64,000 nucleotides of DNA. Source: Ischnura elegans (taxonomy: Eukaryota > Arthropoda > Insecta > Odonata > Coenagrionidae). The stretch covers positions 85,819,907 to 85,883,906 of the forward strand of contig NC_060249.1 of the NCBI RefSeq assembly GCF_921293095.1, read 5' to 3'. Position numbers and translations under genes: made by a program. The stretch's first letter is position 1. Every line of letters begins with the position of its first letter. The notes beneath the pieces were generated by a model. It saw only the letters and a list, made by a program, of their open reading frames with translations, was not told the origin of the DNA and did no database searches. Positions 1 through 11,803 of the stretch are shown piece by piece.

Positions 1-807
1 AAGAACAGTTGAAACGCTGAACAGTTCCTGACTTCATCTCAGATTAAGTGATACTTTGTTCAGATTATGCCCAAAGTGTGAGTACCTTTACGCCAAACGT
101 TGCATTGGCCAACTCAGAAGGTGCCAAATTTGAAATTTCGGGCATGCTTGAACTTTTCCAATTTTCGTGTTTCTGAAAGTTTGTAAATCTTATATTTGTA
201 AGAAGAGGACTTAGGTACTTTACGTCCAATTTACAAGCGGTAATGAGTGGGTCACCATGATTTCACAGGAATGAAGCTTATCATATGATGTTGCGTGCAT
301 ACTGAAGTATCTCCTACTTAGGAAAAAAACCATGATTGACGCTCTTGCGCACAGTGCACGAGGAGAACTTAAACATAGCGCAATAGTTATAACGTAGAGT
401 AGTGTAAATCCACCCTTATGCCATTGCTTATTCGTGGAACTTAGTAATAAAGTTCTTTTTGTAGCCGGCGGGACCAGGACTGTGATTCATAATTTCGTAA
501 TAATGTTTCTTTTACCATGGATTGGATAGGCCATTTTGTCGGGACCAACAATTTTATTCGTAATAATGAGAACTTCATAATAACATTGTTTGTATTAAGG
601 AGAGTCTACCTTATCAATTTTTGTGGCCAAGTTTCCTTTAGTGAAAATATCAAAATACATCACACACTCAGTGATTCAACCTGAAGGTTGGTTTGTATAG
701 ATAAGGGTAGTGCTCATCCCAGACATAGCTGAGGGCATCTGAATATCATACACTCAAGGTAGAAAGGTTTCTTTTCCAGACTACCTCGTGCTTCAAGGAT
801 TTTATTT

Positions 808-880
808 GGGGTTGCCTTTAGGCTTCAAACCTGGGACCCATTGATCAGCAGCCAAGTACTCTACCCATTAGGCTACTACA
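808..880 (-). repeat. tRNA-derived SINE head (family A)
   Basis: Read on the minus strand this stretch has the two internal RNA polymerase III promoter boxes of a tRNA-like sequence. A box-A-like GCCTAATGGGTAGAGTACTTGG lies at 852-874 and a box-B-like GGTTTGAAGCC at 821-831. Spacing between the boxes is that of a tRNA. The arms do not fold into a clean cloverleaf and no acceptor-stem partner is seen, so this is more likely the head of a SINE than a working tRNA gene. It sits in the presumed upstream intron of the SEFIR gene. Confidence 0.5.
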
Positions 881-990
881 CTAACAAATCGGAATTAATA
901 TAGGTCTAATATACATCTTATATTGTGTATAAGGTTTTGGGATTTAATGTTTAGTTTCATTGAATAGGAAAAGTCACACTTTATGCTATA

Positions 991-1573
991 CAGTGGAACC
1001 TCGTTAAAGCGAGTACGGGCTATAGCGACACCCCCGCTATAACGAGAGATAGCCGATGCACCGTCAATTGACCCTATAATAAGTGTGTTAAAAAATTCGT
1101 TTTTACGAGACCCTTTCGGTGTTGGCTCTCGCCATAGCGAGGGTTTCACCGCTGGAAGACTTTCATCAAGACTCTTTAACCTCTGTAATTGCTAGCGATC
1201 TGTTAGAAATGAAGTTAATGGAGTGCTCAGTCTCAAATTTATCTGGTAAACTGTCGTTGGATAAATATAATGATTGACGAAACAATGCTTTGCACGATTT
1301 TTATTCAGTGCGGCGCTTATAAATTGTTTGAATAGTTAGTCGTTGTTTGAGTAAGGAAATTTAGTGATGCAAAAAAACATCGCATTTCGTATGGATTTAT
1401 GCTTACGTTTATCGGATAGATGTTTATCTGTCGCCGCACCACTCCTGTTCCTGTATATCTGTTCGCAACAGGTATATTGGCTATTATTTGCTCCACCTCC
1501 GGTAAAGCGACAATTTGCTATAGCGAGTGTTTAATAGTGTACCGTGGGGTGTCGTTATATCGAGGTTGCACTG
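991..1573. mobile_element. pogo/Tigger-type MITE, 583 bp
   Basis: The left end begins CAGTGGAACCTCGTTA and the right end, read in reverse, begins CAGTGCAACCTCGATA. The element is flanked by TA on both sides (989-990 and 1574-1575). CAG termini with a TA target duplication are typical of the pogo branch of Tc1/mariner. Subterminal motifs of the form GCTATAGCGA occur in both halves. The interior has no transposase reading frame, so it would depend on a transposase made elsewhere. A relative with similar ends lies at 27020-27522. Confidence 0.72.
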
Positions 1574-1734
1574 TACATTATTTTTGATAACTTGATTATG
1601 GCACAATGTATTCAAACCTTTGTCAGAGAAAATAAAGGTTGGAATGTGCAATTTGAAGTCTACTTTTGTGTATGTGCCTAAAATGCTTTTTTTTCGATGC
1701 CAAATGATTTATTTTTTTCCCTTCATTGAAACAG

Positions 1735-4700
1735 GTGTTTGACTGTCACGCTACTGAGGAGGTTTTGAACAGTCCTTTGTGCTGGATACAGAATGTGATG
1801 ACATATCCTAAGCTGCGCACAGTTATCGTCAGTAGCCATTGCGCATATCTACAGCAGCAGGCAATCCAGACTGGTTGCAGTACTCCTGCCGAAATTATTT
1901 ACAAAGACCCTGTCTTCATTGATTCTATTTTCATGTATGGCCTAAAGATAATCATGGAAGATATCTCTGCGGATACTTATTTGAAAAATTATGTTGTTGG
2001 GTTAGTATTAAATTAGTGATCATTCATATTTTGCCTTGTTTGATAACAGCATGATATATTTGATACATGCCTTCTTTTTTTCCACAGGTTCAGTGGCTTT
2101 TCGAGTGATCAGAAAATTCTGTCACTGCCTACAAGCTTTCGAAGATACTGCATACCTGAGCATTTGCCTAAGTTGCTGATGGATTTGAATTTGTAAGTCC
2201 TACATTTAACCTAACCTTTATTGTTACCACATTGTTATTACATTTTTATTGTACTGTTAACTTTAACTCGCATGCATAATGCTCAATTTAAAAGTGATTG
2301 TTGATCACCTCATTCATGTCAAGAAGTTAGTTTTCAAGGTGAAAATTTTGAAAGCATCAAATTTATTGTTAAAGTAATGCAGGTATTAAACCCATGTATT
2401 ATAATCCCATTGAGTATGGACTAATGGAATTCAGCCCTGTATTCCAAAAATTCATGCAATCACGGCTATGTGATATGTGTTGCTCAACTGTGTAGCCTAG
2501 TTTTGCTTCTATTTTTGAAGCGTTGAGGCCACTGTGAGGGTATGATTGTGCTGTATTTTTATAGTATTGAAGCACTCTGTCCACTCAAGCCAAAATCCGT
2601 AATCCATTTTCACACGGACACTCCTTTTGCTTCATACAGCCACATCGGCATGGTTCTTGAGAGTGTTTTACTCAGTCTTCCAGATCACTATGAGGTTGTT
2701 AACTCAGACCTAATATTGCAATTCACTCAAAGAATTCAGTAGGACGAAGTGAAATGAAGATAATATCTTCCCCATTCACCGGTGTGCATGGATTCCCCAT
2801 GCACCTGTGTGCAACATGCATGTAAATAATCCTGGTGATGAATTACTTTGAAAAATATCAGTTGTTCATGATCAATAAATTAGCACGTATTCCTTGGGAA
2901 GGAGCCATGCTGGTATAAGTTTAAAAGGAGAAATGGCTAGAGTTGCCTCCAGATTTGCATAACTTGGTGATGTCATTAGAGTTCTGGTTTTACTTGTTCA
3001 GGAAAAAATTTTCACTGCTGCAAGGAATCGTTCATGAGAGTGTCAACTACAACAAACTATGTTAAATCGATGAACAAGGCAGAGGAAAAGCTGAGAAGCT
3101 GTGATTTACTCAGAAATAGATCGTGATATGATCAACTTATCAGCAAAAGAGTTGAGGCCATCATTTGTTCACTGCGAGTAGTTCGAGAAGTAGGCAATGA
3201 TTAAAATATGGGTTTCTTTATGTTTCATACTCTACCACAATGTCATATTTGAAACCTTAGTACCACAATATACAACAATATACATTTGTGAACAAGCCAT
3301 TGAATCTAATGAAGACTTTGAAATTTTGTTCATTGGCCCTCAGATATAGTCCAAGATTACACATGAGAGCTTGTTTGAATATCTTGGAATGATTTCCAAG
3401 TAGGCTTCCGTGGAGATTATGATGACAACAAATGTCCTACAAATGGATAAACGCGGAAGAATACCCAGAAAAACCAGCAGAATTCATCTTGGAATGATTT
3501 ATAACTAACTTGTGATTGAGGACAGTTAGTGTTATTTTCTTACTGTAAGGGAAAAATTCCTTGGCATATAATCTTTATAATTTGATGCAAATTTATGTTG
3601 AATGATTGCACATGTAAGGATGAAATTCACAGTGAAAAAATCATTGATTTGACTGGGATTTGAACCCTAATCTCGCAATTTTTGGTCACTTATGTTTAGA
3701 GTTAGACCACCAAGCTATGAGGGGAGGAAACTCTCATAAAGGGGAAATTTCCTAACAGTGTCTTGATATTTAGACTATGCTGTGGAATGGGCAGTAACAA
3801 CTTGCTTTGTGTAACCTGTGTGCAAGATGCATGTAAAGAATCCTGGTGATGCATTACTTTGAAAAATATCAGTTGTTCATGATCAATAAATTAGGGTGTA
3901 TTCCTGGGGAAGGAGCTTATTATGAAGTCCTCTTGCTCGTCCCACGTAAACGACACTAATATCAACTAAATTTAAATAAAAATTACAATCTTTTAGCAAT
4001 TGCCTAATTTAAAAGCTACACTACCACCTCATAAAGTTAATTGCTATTTCATGACCAAAAAAAATATGTACTACATTAGTGGCATTGATTGCGATTCGTT
4101 ATACACCATTAATGTGTTCATAATATACAAATTGTTTGGTTTTAGAAATCCCAGTTTAGACGAATGTTAATGGATAATTTTAACCTCATTTAAAAAAGGC
4201 CAGATTGGCGCCCATTTGATGCCACTCCACGTGACGTCACAGGGGCCTAGTTTCTATACGAGTAGTCAGGAGTTTTACATCAACTGAGATAACCAATGCA
4301 TGCATGAGGCACAGAGCTCAGGGAAACATCTCTGAATTATAACACATTAAAATTGCCTATGGTCGGAAAATTTCCTTCGTTCGATACAGTATTAATAATC
4401 CTTATTTAAGCCAAGCGCTACCTGCTAGCTGGTTACTGTGCTACCTGCTAGCAGCCTGCATCTTAGTTGCGCTTATAGCCTCGCACCAAGGTGGCCTCAT
4501 ACGACGGCAGCCGAAGCCAGAATGATGTCACGCAGGCTTTTTTCATACTTACAATTAGTGGTCGCATTTTCGCACGCTTGAAAATTTTCTCTTTTCATTA
4601 AATCGCAAAAAATAGGTATCGTCATTTAAAAATCTTGAAGCATAAAATACGTACTCCATGAGTAATAAACTTTCGATTTAGGCAATAAAAGAGTCCCAGA

Positions 4701-5506
4701 ATACTCCAGACCGCCCATGCAGAGAAACTTATCTAAAATCTCCTTAATTTTCTGTTTCCATAACTCCTTCTTTGTAAGGCCTATCAGTCTAATTTAGATC
4801 ATGCTTTAGGCACTGAGCAGATATTGTGTTCTTGAATACCTATTTTATTCTTATGTGCCAGTCTAAAGATAGGATTCTGGATTTATGAAATGTTGGCTTC
4901 CCATGAACAATTTTAGGCCTTTGTTTCTATCGCACAACACCCATTCCAGGTTAGAATACCTCGCACCTCCCCTGTTATTCACATAGTTGAAAAACACATT
5001 TTTTTTCTCTTTGTATGCATCTTAAATCTTCTGCTTTTGAATATTCGAGGCCTAGTGAAGGAATCAGGGGATACTTAAGATTGGTATTTAAACACGATCA
5101 TTATTTACATGTGCGTTCATTGGCTAATAATATGAAATAACTAACTAGAGCTAACTCCTGAATTTTTTTCTCATTTCATTTGTGTGTGGCCCATAAAACT
5201 ACGGGATTGTCGGCTTGCTGACGTCTTGGCACACTTGCCATATGTAGTGAACGGGTTGTGGAATTTTTGCCTTATTTACCTCTAAATTTCTGATTATGAC
5301 TTAAGCCTTAACTTTTTATGATAAAATGGAATCATCTTTTCATTGAAATTAAACTTGTGTATTTCAATTTCAGGGAGCAGTCGGTAGAAAATATTTCAAG
5401 TATCAGCTCAAGTGAATGCACAGAATTCCAAAATGACCTGGATGTGCTGGTTAATTACGTAAAGACAAATCCTCATTATCTGGAAGACCTCATACATTTG
5501 GTTTAA
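1735..5506 (+). CDS. IL-17 receptor-like SEFIR protein, last three exons (partial)
   Basis: Three exons join in frame: 1735-2000 (acceptor ACAG before 1735, donor GTTAGT), 2088-2192 (acceptor TTTCCACAG, donor GTAAGT) and 5374-5506, ending at TAA 5504-5506. The second exon starts by completing a split glycine codon and the third by completing a split leucine codon. The predicted tail of about 167 residues runs in the order seen in SEFIR domains. It has a helix with a Trp, a hydrophobic strand RTVIVSS, a helix DSIFMYGLKII, then KNYVVGFSGF and a cluster with CIPEHLPKLLMDL. The last helix, FQNDLDVLVNYVKTNP, ends in an acidic/aromatic tail. SEFIR domains act in the cytoplasm by homotypic binding to Act1/CIKS-type adaptors. 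The N-terminal half of the domain and any membrane segment are missing from the window. The family call rests on pattern recognition without a profile search. An Act1-like adaptor or a SEFIR-only protein are alternatives. Confidence 0.62.
2803..2905. repeat. 103-bp direct repeat, copy 1
   Basis: The stretch from ACCTGTGTGCAACATGC to GGAAGGAGC recurs at 3814-3916 in the same orientation with only a handful of differences and no net indel (offset 1,011 bases). Both copies lie in the second visible intron of the SEFIR gene. They could be a local duplication or the two ends of a degraded element. Confidence 0.85.
3080..3205. repeat. Dispersed repeat family B, copy 1 (diverged)
   Basis: Resembles 33095-33215 over about 120 bases. 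Shared blocks are ACAAGGC, AGCTGAGAAG, ATCAACT and TCGAGAAGTAGG in the same order. It is heavily diverged and no protein is legible. It appears to be an old interspersed repeat. Confidence 0.45.
3648..3722 (-). repeat. tRNA-derived SINE head
   Basis: On the minus strand the box-A-like segment CTCATAGCTTGGTGGTCTAA (3702-3721) precedes a good box B, GGTTCAAATCC (3656-3666), at tRNA-like spacing. The box B matches the eukaryotic consensus well. It lies in an intron next to diverged repeats, so a SINE head is more likely than a functional tRNA. Confidence 0.55.
3814..3916. repeat. 103-bp direct repeat, copy 2
   Basis: Second copy of the repeat at 2803-2905, same strand and length. The block AAAAATATCAGTTGTTCATG and the following ATCAATAAATTAG are identical in both copies. 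Confidence 0.85.
3920..5360. other. Remainder of the 3.2-kb intron of the SEFIR gene
   Basis: No exon is supported here. The stretch includes a TGACGTCA octamer near 4233, a 13-base string GCTACCTGCTAGC repeated at 4417 and 4440 (period 23), and AT-rich DNA to the acceptor at 5371-5373. Part of 4,200-4,560 has the higher GC and CpG content of repeat DNA, but its ends cannot be placed. Confidence 0.5.
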
Positions 5507-6010
5507 ATTGAAACGGATCTATGCGGCATCATTGTTTTAAATTATGTCATAAATTGTGGATTAATCTATGTGGACTTCTCCTCACATTGTAAATTTGTTG
5601 TTGCACTCCTGAGTGAATGAAGAGCGATCGTATGGTATTAGTCTTGTTATTGAAGTATGTTTTTGTATGACAGTATTGTGGTGTTGTGGTAAGATATTTT
5701 GTAGGCTTATTAAGCTTTTTAATCTTTTACTTCTGCATTTTTTGCCGATTCCCTTGGATTACCTCTTTTGAAAGTGTGACCATAATGAGATGGTACTGTA
5801 TTCTTTTGAAGTATTGTGTTTTGAGTTAGCTCATGTGTGTTTTAACTGTTGGAAGTTGTAGCAAACTCATTTGATTTTTCATAGTAAATAGGCTTTTTGC
5901 GACTACTATTCTGTGCATTTAAATTAAGGTGATATTATTTGATGTTTTAAGGTGTCTTTACTTATTTTGTGATTCTTTCAAAATAAATGATGAGTATTAT
6001 TTCTTGCTAT
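5507..6010 (+). other. 3' UTR of the SEFIR gene
   Basis: AT-rich sequence with no reading frame continuing the protein. It runs from the TAA at 5504-5506 to just past the first canonical poly(A) signal. The cleavage position is inferred and could be a few tens of bases off. Confidence 0.55.
5982..5987 (+). terminator. Polyadenylation signal AATAAA
   Basis: First AATAAA downstream of the stop codon, about 475 bases into the 3' UTR. It is followed within 40 bases by T-rich and GT-rich sequence (TATTATTTCTTGTATTTTGTGG) that suits a downstream element. Confidence 0.6.
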
Positions 6011-9000
6011 TATTTCTTGTATTTTGTGGAGTAAATGTGAGAGGTCTACATGTATGAAAACCCTTTTAATGCTCAGAATTTTTCATTGCCTGTTGACATC
6101 AGGCAATCCTGTATCACGACATTCAAGAGGAGCAGTTTGGATAATGATATTTTCATATCATGTAGTTAAAATTTGGGTGATCACTCAACTATGTATAGAG
6201 GATTCAATGTATGTTGGCATTATATTGCTTTCTGTGTGGGGTAATTTTGAGTTCGGTTTATAATAATCCTTGCATTTTTTGCTTATATTCTCTTTAATTT
6301 AGTTGAAAGTTTCAAATACTTGGGTTATGTTTAGAAAATACCTAATGCATTAGGCTGATTGTTATTTCCCTCAGGAAAAGCATTATGTAATTTCCAACTA
6401 AGGTGATGGTAGCCACCCTCTGTGAGGACTTTCAGCTGTGAAATCGAAATTGATCTGAGAAGTGAAGTTTCTGTTTGGAATGAGTGAAGCTTTAGTTTTT
6501 CAATGACCATTCCTGTGTGCACATATACCACCATGGTTCTGCCGTATGATTTGCTGTATAAGGGCAATTCCATTTGTGACGGAATTACCTTTAGAGAAAA
6601 TTATGCAATAGGATATTTTGATTGATTTGTAAAATACAAAAAAATTGTAAAACTTTTAACTGTGCATGATCAAAAAACATTTATGAAGGTGATTTTTATC
6701 TACATAAACAAAATTAATTATCGAAATACCTTCTAAACAAGCCCATAATTAAAATGTGACGGAATTACTGCGAGGTCAACCTCCTAAGTGTAATGATTTT
6801 AAACATCTTCAAAGCTCTGTGAATCGAAGTATAGTTTGAAAACTTTTAGCAAGGCTGTGAATAATATTTCAAACATTGATTTATTGAAATTCAATCATTT
6901 AGCTGTTGATTTCTAAAGATAAAATATTTCCAGCCTAAATTTTTATTTGTGAGAAAAAGTTGACATTTTCATGGAAATGCCCATAAGTTATTCATGTAAG
7001 GGGGCACGGTGGAGAGTAATCTTATGGTGAAATCGTATCGTAAGTACAAGTCCAACTTGGTTTTGGTTATTTACTCTTATAATATTGTAGTAAGTGCACC
7101 ATAACTGTTGTGAAAAATTGTTTCCTTCTCCCTTATTTTCCATTCTTGAGCCATATAAAATTATTAGACTCCATGTAAAAAACATATCACCGATGAGCAA
7201 TACAATTAGTATTTCAGCAGAACTAGACAAAGTCCCATTCCACACTCTGGGAACGATGGAATATTTGTCAATTTATATTCAGAATTATACAGAAAAACTT
7301 GATTGCAATACCAGTAATACTGTTGAAGTGGGATATTGCTCAATATTTGTTGGCAGACAAAGCTCTGCAAATTGCAGGATGGCAGACCAAGAAAGGATAG
7401 CATTACCAGTGTGGAATCAGCTGCTCGGTTCTGAAATTTCAGTGGTTAATATAGCTACTGTTTCTGAGGAAAAAAAAGAGGTAGATAAGTCATATTATTT
7501 CATGCATGGAGTAATTTCCTAAGCAAAACCTGGTCTTCTTGTATCTCTAATTTTGTTTTGTTTTGCTAAAGTCCTTGGCTGTTTTTTTTTTAATTTTGTT
7601 GGTTAAACTCAAGGAGTTGTATCTGTAAATGCTATTTGAATGCCAGTGTATAAGCACTTCACAGGTGCCATGGTTACTACCTTGAGTGTTAGGTACCTTC
7701 TTAGAAGTTTTTTTTTTCAATATTTGTTCTTTCAGTAGGGCAGGAGTGTCCTGCAAAATTTTCATCATTAGCGTTATTATTATTGGTTCCTATATGAGGA
7801 ACTTCTGAAGCTGCATTCACAAGTGCCAACAGTGATATCCAGAAAATTTTCTAGTGTAAGTGAACAACATTCCGCACCTCCCTCAACCTGTGTAATCTCC
7901 TTGTTTGATTAATACTGAACATTGAACTGAGCGCTTAGGCACCCCATTTTTCTTCGCACTACAGGGCTGCAGACTTGGCCTAGCGCTAAAACCGGCCCTG
8001 ATGATATCTTTAGCAACTGGAAAGGTTGTTGAAATTCAATCAACAGTATAATGACTTCAATGATGAAGTTTCTATGGATTATGCGATTCTAATATACTGT
8101 ATCGCTTGTGCAGGGAAGATAGCATCATTATTGGTGCATTCTTCCTCTTCCTTACTGTGTTCAGTGGCTTTAAAAATTTCCTATTTTATATCATTGTTTT
8201 TATTTGGCATGATATTTTCTTTATTTGGTAGGATCATTTTTCATATGATTCCACTCGCAGTTATCTGCTTCATCCATGCCTCGCTGCCAATATATCAAAA
8301 CTATCATGTATTTGAAATCATATGTGATATACCTAATATGAGCTACAGTTTCGCTATAGCGGATGTCTTAGGCTTAACCACCCTCTTTACATTTTGGGAA
8401 TAGTTAATTTTAAACCATCTTTCCTCATTTCTATCTTAATAAATTGAAAATGGGAACATTTATGTTTCATGTTAATGAATAAATAAACTATTAAAATTAA
8501 AGCAATGGTAAAGACAGCATTGAGTGTTTGTCTAAATAAAATATGCGTAATAGCAAAGCTTTTTGTATTACGTATTTGGTGCCTGAAAATTTTAGACCAA
8601 GCCCAATAATGTATATGGTATAATATGGTCTCCAAAACTCCAGTTCGCTGGCGTTTCTCATATCATAATTTACATATTGGTTAAAATAATCTTCATCGTG
8701 TTCTTTACATTTGTATATTTTCAAATTTCCCTCTTCATTTATACTTTTAATACTGGCTAATAGATGCCAGCAGCTGTTTCGTTTCGCTCTCCGGAGTCAG
8801 CCGATTCAACTGTCTCGCGGCGTTTCCTACAGATGGCAGTTGCATTCAAGAAACCACACGAAGAGCTGGTATGCGAAGTTTTCTGTGATTGATGTTGCTT
8901 TTTTAGAGTAGTTAATTTTTGTTACTTAACTTCAGCGCTTTCCTTATAATTTCTTTAGTCATACAAATACTTTAACTCCGCTGAGTCATTGCTGATGATC

Positions 9001-9300
9001 TTGTTGTGATAGAATATTCAACTTCGAAGCTCTAGCAGACGACGCGATATAGTTTTAGAAGTTACGGACGTTTGATGGCTTTACGATCCATTTACGAAAT
9101 TATTAGTTTTGAATGGTGATTTAATGATCTACTTTTATAACGTGAGTGCGATGATTCTTTCGTATGTTTTTATGTGACATTTGCAGAAAACTTGAGTGTC
9201 GAGCAAAATCACTATGGGTACATTCCTATACTGATTCGCCAATTTTAACGAGGAATTTCAGTATTCCTTTAGGATGAAGGCACAATTCAACTAAGGCAGA
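6011..9300. other. AT-rich intergenic region
   Basis: No gene is supported. Two open frames (7094-7522 and 8026-8403, plus strand) are long for this composition but are T-rich, have no recognisable domain and lack splice or promoter context. The motif TGTGACGGAATTAC appears at about 6573 and again about 190 bases later. Around 8833 an ATG in good context is followed by 12 codons and a GT; see the rejected list. Confidence 0.5.
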
Positions 9301-9369
9301 ATTTTCATAGACTCTTATATTCTTCTCTTGCCAGAGAAACGTCCGCCTTCTACTCTTTTTCTCTGCTTC

Positions 9370-10778
9370 TCACTCACCAACACCAACACTTAGCCGTGAT
9401 AGCCAATCATAGCGCCGGCCTGGGGCTTACTCCTCGTGGACGAGTCCAAGTTCATCAATGAGTAGCGGGGGAGTCGGGTCGATAGTGAGACGCAAGACTT
9501 TAAGAATCACAATGGTTCACGATATGAATTCGCGGCTCACGCATGTCACGGAGTATTGCTAGTGCTTGTTTTTCGTCCGGAACAGAGGAAGAATCCACTT
9601 ATTCACGGGTAGGGTCGTCCCATGCGTCGCATGGCTTCTGCGCAGGTCTATCCTTCTTCCCCCGCTCCAACCGCCACGGTCGGGGAAAGTGGACTCGTCC
9701 GCCCACCACTCCATTTCAGCTGACTGCCGTACTCGTGTACGCGGCCCGGGCTCTCGTAGTACTAACATGACTACGGAGAGGAGAGGTTCGCTCGAGTAGT
9801 GCCCGGATCCCTTCCCGTAACGCAGAAGAGATCACACCGTGGTGCCGTGTGGAAGTGCGCGGTTCCCCCAAATCCCCCCCGTCAACTCTGCATCGTTTCT
9901 GCTCTGCACCCCCGGGGCTGTCTTCGCCACTTCTCTCAACAGCACCGGCGGAGAAGGTTGATTCTCGCGTTTGTTTTTCGGAGTGATGAATTTCGAAGAG
10001 GGTGCCCTCTTCGTGCCAGCCTCTGGCCGAGTGAGAGGAGACTGAGAAGATACCTCATTTGATGATAATTCAACACTTAAGCGCTTCGAATAGAGCCTTC
10101 GTGCGCCTCCAGACGGAACACTACACTAGTCTCGCCAGCGAGAGAGGAACCTGGTGACGGCTTTTTGTACACACAATAAACTTTTTTCCTTCACAAACCT
10201 CTCTTTTTAGAGCGAGATAATCGACCTTTTTTGCATGAAAGAGTTGGCCCCTAAACTCTTTCTCCACGTCCTGTCTATGGTGGAGTCATCTGAGAGAGAT
10301 TGCGTTTTTCGCCGAGTTCAAGGTCTTTCCATCAGTTTTCGCCGACCAATTGTTGTAGGCGACCCCCTGCAATCACGTATCTTCCCCAGGAATACCGCCG
10401 CGTTAGATAATCCTCATCATTTGCTCGCACGTGAAAGTCCGGGAAGTGTGACCACCCGCAGCATTTATGAGTGTTCAACCGGTGAAGGATTGGGTGATTT
10501 TTCGTGTGGGTGCATGCACCTGCGGCGTGAACAGTGCAAGGAAGAGAATTGGTGCCGTGTAGCGTGGGGGGAAGAGGAGAGGCCTTAAAGTGAGGAGGAG
10601 TTCTTGTGCGAAAACTCGAGTGATATAAGGCGGCAAAGTATAAAGTGTTTATAAGAGTTTGGCGCACTCCGCCGCCGCCGCCTACCCAACCGGGCTCCCC
10701 GGCGTGTGTTTGCGATAGCCGCCAGCCATCGGTGTGCCCAGCCCCGCCAAGCTATAAGGCAGGCGAGGAGGATCGCCC
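9370..10778 (+). promoter_or_regulatory. CpG-rich promoter-proximal region of the second gene
   Basis: Base composition shifts from AT-rich to GC- and CpG-rich over about 1.4 kb immediately upstream of a good translation start. The stretch includes GCCAATCATAGCG near 9400, repeated CGCCG near 10670 and several TATA-like strings (GATATAAGG at about 10621, AGTATAAAG at about 10637). Frames open here on both strands look like products of composition, not genes. It probably contains promoter elements and 5' UTR, perhaps with non-coding first exons. Confidence 0.5.
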
Positions 10779-10779
10779 A
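10753..10779 (+). promoter_or_regulatory. Candidate core promoter (TATA box plus initiator)
   Basis: TATAAGG at 10753-10759 is followed 26 bases later by an arthropod-like initiator, CCCAGTG, whose A at 10779 would be the start site. That gives a 5' UTR of about 100 bases before the ATG at 10879. The spacing is slightly short for a TATA box, and other TATA-like strings upstream could serve instead. Confidence 0.35.
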
Positions 10780-10878
10780 GTGCTCGGTGTGAAGTTCGTG
10801 TTTTCTTCCTACTTTACTACTCTTTGCACACCCATCTCCCGACTGTCCCCCGTGTGAATCCGTTCCCCTAGGAGAATA

Positions 10879-10947
10879 ATGCTCAAGTTTCTCACCCACA
10901 AATTGAGGACACAGTCTCTGAATGAGGAGCAGCCTTACCAGTACAAG
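10879..10947 (+). CDS. First coding exon of an unidentified gene
   Basis: The ATG at 10879 has an A at -3 and opens 23 codons: MLKFLTHKLRTQSLN, then EEQPYQYK. They end exactly at a GTACGG donor (GT at 10948-10949, phase 0). The peptide is basic then acidic/aromatic, with no signal peptide or membrane segment, so a cytoplasmic protein is likely. The exon sits about 100 bases below a TATA/initiator candidate in CpG-rich DNA, the normal place for a first coding exon. I do not recognise the family. An adaptor or scaffold protein would fit but this is a guess. Confidence 0.6.
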
Positions 10948-11803
10948 GTACGGCCAAACTTCATTTATTTCATTGCCTTATTCCCTCTCTCATCTCATCG
11001 CATGATTTCTACTTCTCGCTCTCACGTTGGAGTCACTTATTGTTTACATCACTGAAATTTTAGTTTATGCGTTGCTATCAAGTACCTTTGCTGGGAGTCT
11101 TCTCATACTTGTGCTATTGTTCCAATGTCATATACGAAGGATGATATTGTGGTCCGTGTGCCGCTGATGTTTCGTATGGATTATGAGTTTCATGAGTGAT
11201 TACTGTTTGTTTTTTTTTGTTCGCGCATTTCATACGTATTCTTCCGTGCTTCGCATGTCCACCCGAAGGTCACATTACCGGTGTTGCTGGGGATAACGTT
11301 TCACTGGCTTAGCGTGGCTCAATGGGTGTATATTCAAAGTGCTATTTTATCATCTTAGTATTGTCAACACTTAAAAAGTTCTAGTGTGAATTTTAGTGAA
11401 GTTTCGTAAACATCAGCGTGGCTCACGGCACCCAGAATCAAACGCGAAGTTTTTTGAAGTTTCCCTTGTTTTCTTCTACAGCCATTTCACTTAAGTGCTC
11501 TTTCATATTTTTTTAACTCTCTCGTTTGGGGTTAAAAATGTGTGCAATTTGATCCCATATCAATGCGCTTTTCAAAAACGGTTAAGATTTGTTCCCATGT
11601 TTAGTTATCTCTTTGAGTGGGTGCTTACTTATAACTGGGGAAAAACATGCATTTCTCGATTTGAACTTGGTGAAAATTTCTTGAAATGCTGTTTACCTAT
11701 CCCAGTACACGAGTGATTTCCATTTTTTTTCTTCTTCTCTCCTATCAACCCCGTACCTCGTATTCACTTGATACCTGGACAACCCTCCTCGACCACAACG
11801 AAG

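Noticed and set aside
808..880. Functional tRNA gene
   Set aside because: Boxes A and B are present, but the acceptor and anticodon arms do not pair convincingly. The same applies to the other tRNA-like heads at 3648, 19225, 41548 and 41800.
7094..7522. 142-codon plus-strand frame downstream of the SEFIR gene
   Set aside because: No recognisable motif and no promoter or splice support. A few frames of this length are expected by chance in 64 kb.
8026..8403. 125-codon hydrophobic frame
   Set aside because: Hydrophobicity follows from T-rich composition. Nothing supports expression.
8833..8868. ATG in good context followed by 12 codons and a GT
   Set aside because: Could be a tiny first coding exon, but no promoter, acceptor partner or recognisable peptide supports it, and the pattern is common by chance.
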